Positions 4,891 to 5,751 of a stretch of DNA of 5,751 nucleotides are shown here, in pieces. Made by a program: the position numbers and the translations under genes. This DNA comes from an uncultured Collinsella sp. (GTDB lineage Bacteria > Actinomycetota > Coriobacteriia > Coriobacteriales > Coriobacteriaceae): positions 1 through 5,751 of the forward strand of contig URRT01000117.1 of the NCBI GenBank assembly GCA_900550355.1, written 5' to 3'. The notes under the pieces were generated by a model, which was not told the origin of the DNA, ran no database searches, and worked only from the letters and a program-made list of their open reading frames with translations. Every line of letters begins with the position of its first letter. Position 1 is the first letter of the stretch.

Positions 4891-4896
4891 CCTCCT
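4891..4896 (-). promoter_or_regulatory. Shine-Dalgarno sequence of the alcohol dehydrogenase
   Basis: AGGAGG on the minus strand, 7 bases before the ATG at 4883, sets the start of the dehydrogenase and rules out the longer in-frame extension to 4958. Confidence 0.85.
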
Positions 4897-4910
4897 AGTA
4901 AGTTATCAGT

Positions 4911-4923
4911 GCGGTCTGACCGC
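4911..4923. promoter_or_regulatory. GCGGTC-N-GACCGC palindrome between the two reductase genes
   Basis: A perfect 13-base palindrome lies in the 44-base gap, 4 bases beyond the aldo/keto reductase stop. The one-base centre makes a stable hairpin of the full length impossible, so it is either a protein-binding site or a short mRNA hairpin with fewer pairs. The role is unknown. Confidence 0.3.
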
Positions 4924-4927
4924 TCGT

Positions 4928-5751
4928 CTACACGTTGCGCACGAGCCCGGACATCCATTCGATGGTGGCGGGATCGTGGTGGTCGAAGAACGCGCTGCGC
5001 CCGGTGTCGAGCGCGGCGATGGCGACCATCTCGTCGTCGCCCAGCGCGAAGTCGAAGACGTCGAAGTTCTGCTCCATGCGATCGCGGTGCGTGCTCTTAG
5101 GGATGCAGACCACACCGCGCTGCAGCAGCCAGCGCAACACGACCTGGGCGACCGTCTTGCCGTGCGCCTCGCCGATGCGAGCGAGGACCTCGTTGCGGAA
5201 GAGGTCGTTTCTGCCCTCCGCAAAGGGCGCCCAGCCCTCCACGGCCACCTCCTTGCCGGCCATGTACTCCTGCGCCTCGCGCTGCTGGAAGAACACGTTG
5301 CACTCGACTTGGTTCACGGCGGGGGCGATGCGGTTGAACGAGATGAGGTTTGCGAGGTGATCGGGGTAGAAGTTAGCTGTACCTATGGCGCGGATAACGC
5401 CCTGCTCGTAGAGCTCCTCCATGGCGCGCCACGAACCGTAGACGTCGCCGTAAGGCTGGTGGATCAGATAGAGGTCCAGATAGTCCAGCCCCAGCTTCGA
5501 CATCGACTCCTCGAACGCCTTTCTGGCAGGCTCATAACCCGCGTCGCTGATCCACAGTTTCGTGGTGATGAACAGCTCTTCGCGGGGAACGCCGCTGCGA
5601 CGGACGGCACGTCCCACGGCCTCCTCGTTGCCATAGGCCGCGGCGGTGTCGATCGAACGGTAACCGATCTTCAGGGCGTCGCCGACCGCCCGTTCGCAAA
5701 CCTCCGGGTCCGAAATCTGATAAACGCCGAAGCCGAGGACCGGCATTTCGA
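4928..5751 (-). CDS. Aldo/keto reductase (AKR5/2,5-diketo-D-gluconate reductase-like), N-terminus beyond window
   Basis: A TIM-barrel NADPH-dependent reductase with 272 residues visible after the methionine at 5746. The full catalytic tetrad is present, counted from that methionine: D33 and Y38 (SIDTAAAYGNE), K63 (ITTKLW) and H96 (LIHQPYG). The C-terminal IPKSTHRDRMEQN is the family's NADP(H) phosphate-binding motif. Relatives reduce aldehydes, methylglyoxal or keto-sugars. The methionine at 5746 is probably not the start: the frame is open through the last bases (GAA for Glu precedes it), no Shine-Dalgarno sequence is visible, and relatives begin about 10 residues earlier, with a motif like VxMPVLGFGVYQ. 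The true start therefore lies just right of the window. It precedes a YqhD-type dehydrogenase on the same strand, as DkgA is paired with YqhD in E. coli, though there the order is reversed. Confidence 0.93.
   Translation of the reverse strand, partial: EMPVLGFGVYQISDPEVCERAVGDALKIGYRSIDTAAAYGNEEAVGRAVRRSGVPREELFITTKLWISDAGYEPARKAFEESMSKLGLDYLDLYLIHQPYGDVYGSWRAMEELYEQGVIRAIGTANFYPDHLANLISFNRIAPAVNQVECNVFFQQREAQEYMAGKEVAVEGWAPFAEGRNDLFRNEVLARIGEAHGKTVAQVVLRWLLQRGVVCIPKSTHRDRMEQNFDVFDFALGDDEMVAIAALDTGRSAFFDHHDPATIEWMSGLVRNV

Noticed and set aside
1..5751. tRNA genes, rRNA genes or a CRISPR array
   Set aside because: No cloverleaf, rRNA signature or regular direct repeat was seen on either strand.

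Overview
The window looks like a high-GC gut actinobacterium of the class Coriobacteriia (Collinsella/Olsenella-like). That rests on GC-rich coding sequence over most of the window, a YjdF-family gene of the Coriobacteriia type, and an AAA/DUF4143-type ATPase with a GTTTCGAAAC palindrome pair upstream. The taxon is an inference; no rRNA or marker gene is present. The leftmost 1.25 kb has a less GC-rich composition and Firmicutes-like methyltransferases, so it may have been acquired.

Layout. (1) Positions 1-1290, minus strand: a promoter with a DtxR/IdeR-like iron box and a perfect 7-bp inverted repeat drives a complete class I SAM-dependent methyltransferase. Overlapping it is a second reading frame in which the N-terminal third of another methyltransferase is fused in frame to a third one (leucine carboxyl methyltransferase-like), which runs off the left edge. 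(2) Positions 1289-1600: about 300 bases with no credible gene but several stem-loops. (3) Positions 1603-2275, plus strand: an extended -10 promoter, a short structured RNA with GNRA-capped hairpins, a ToxN/AbiQ-like protein and a clear intrinsic terminator. This is arranged like a type III (RNA antitoxin) toxin-antitoxin locus. (4) Positions 2437-2990, minus strand: yjdF with its own promoter and a leader that matches a yjdF-type riboswitch and can hide the Shine-Dalgarno sequence. (5) Positions 3066-3787, plus strand: a decayed AAA ATPase with altered Walker A and Walker B residues and no C-terminal half, behind a symmetric operator. (6) Positions 3720-5751, minus strand: an aldo/keto reductase (its start lies just outside the window) followed by a YqhD-family alcohol dehydrogenase, probably one operon for NADPH-dependent aldehyde reduction.

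The genes form independent small modules rather than one pathway: a possibly iron-controlled methyltransferase cassette, a stress/defence-type toxin locus, a compound-sensing yjdF unit, a dead ATPase, and an aldehyde-detoxification pair. The most interesting points are the candidate type III toxin-antitoxin locus, the yjdF leader, the doubly inactivated ATPase and the fused methyltransferase frame.
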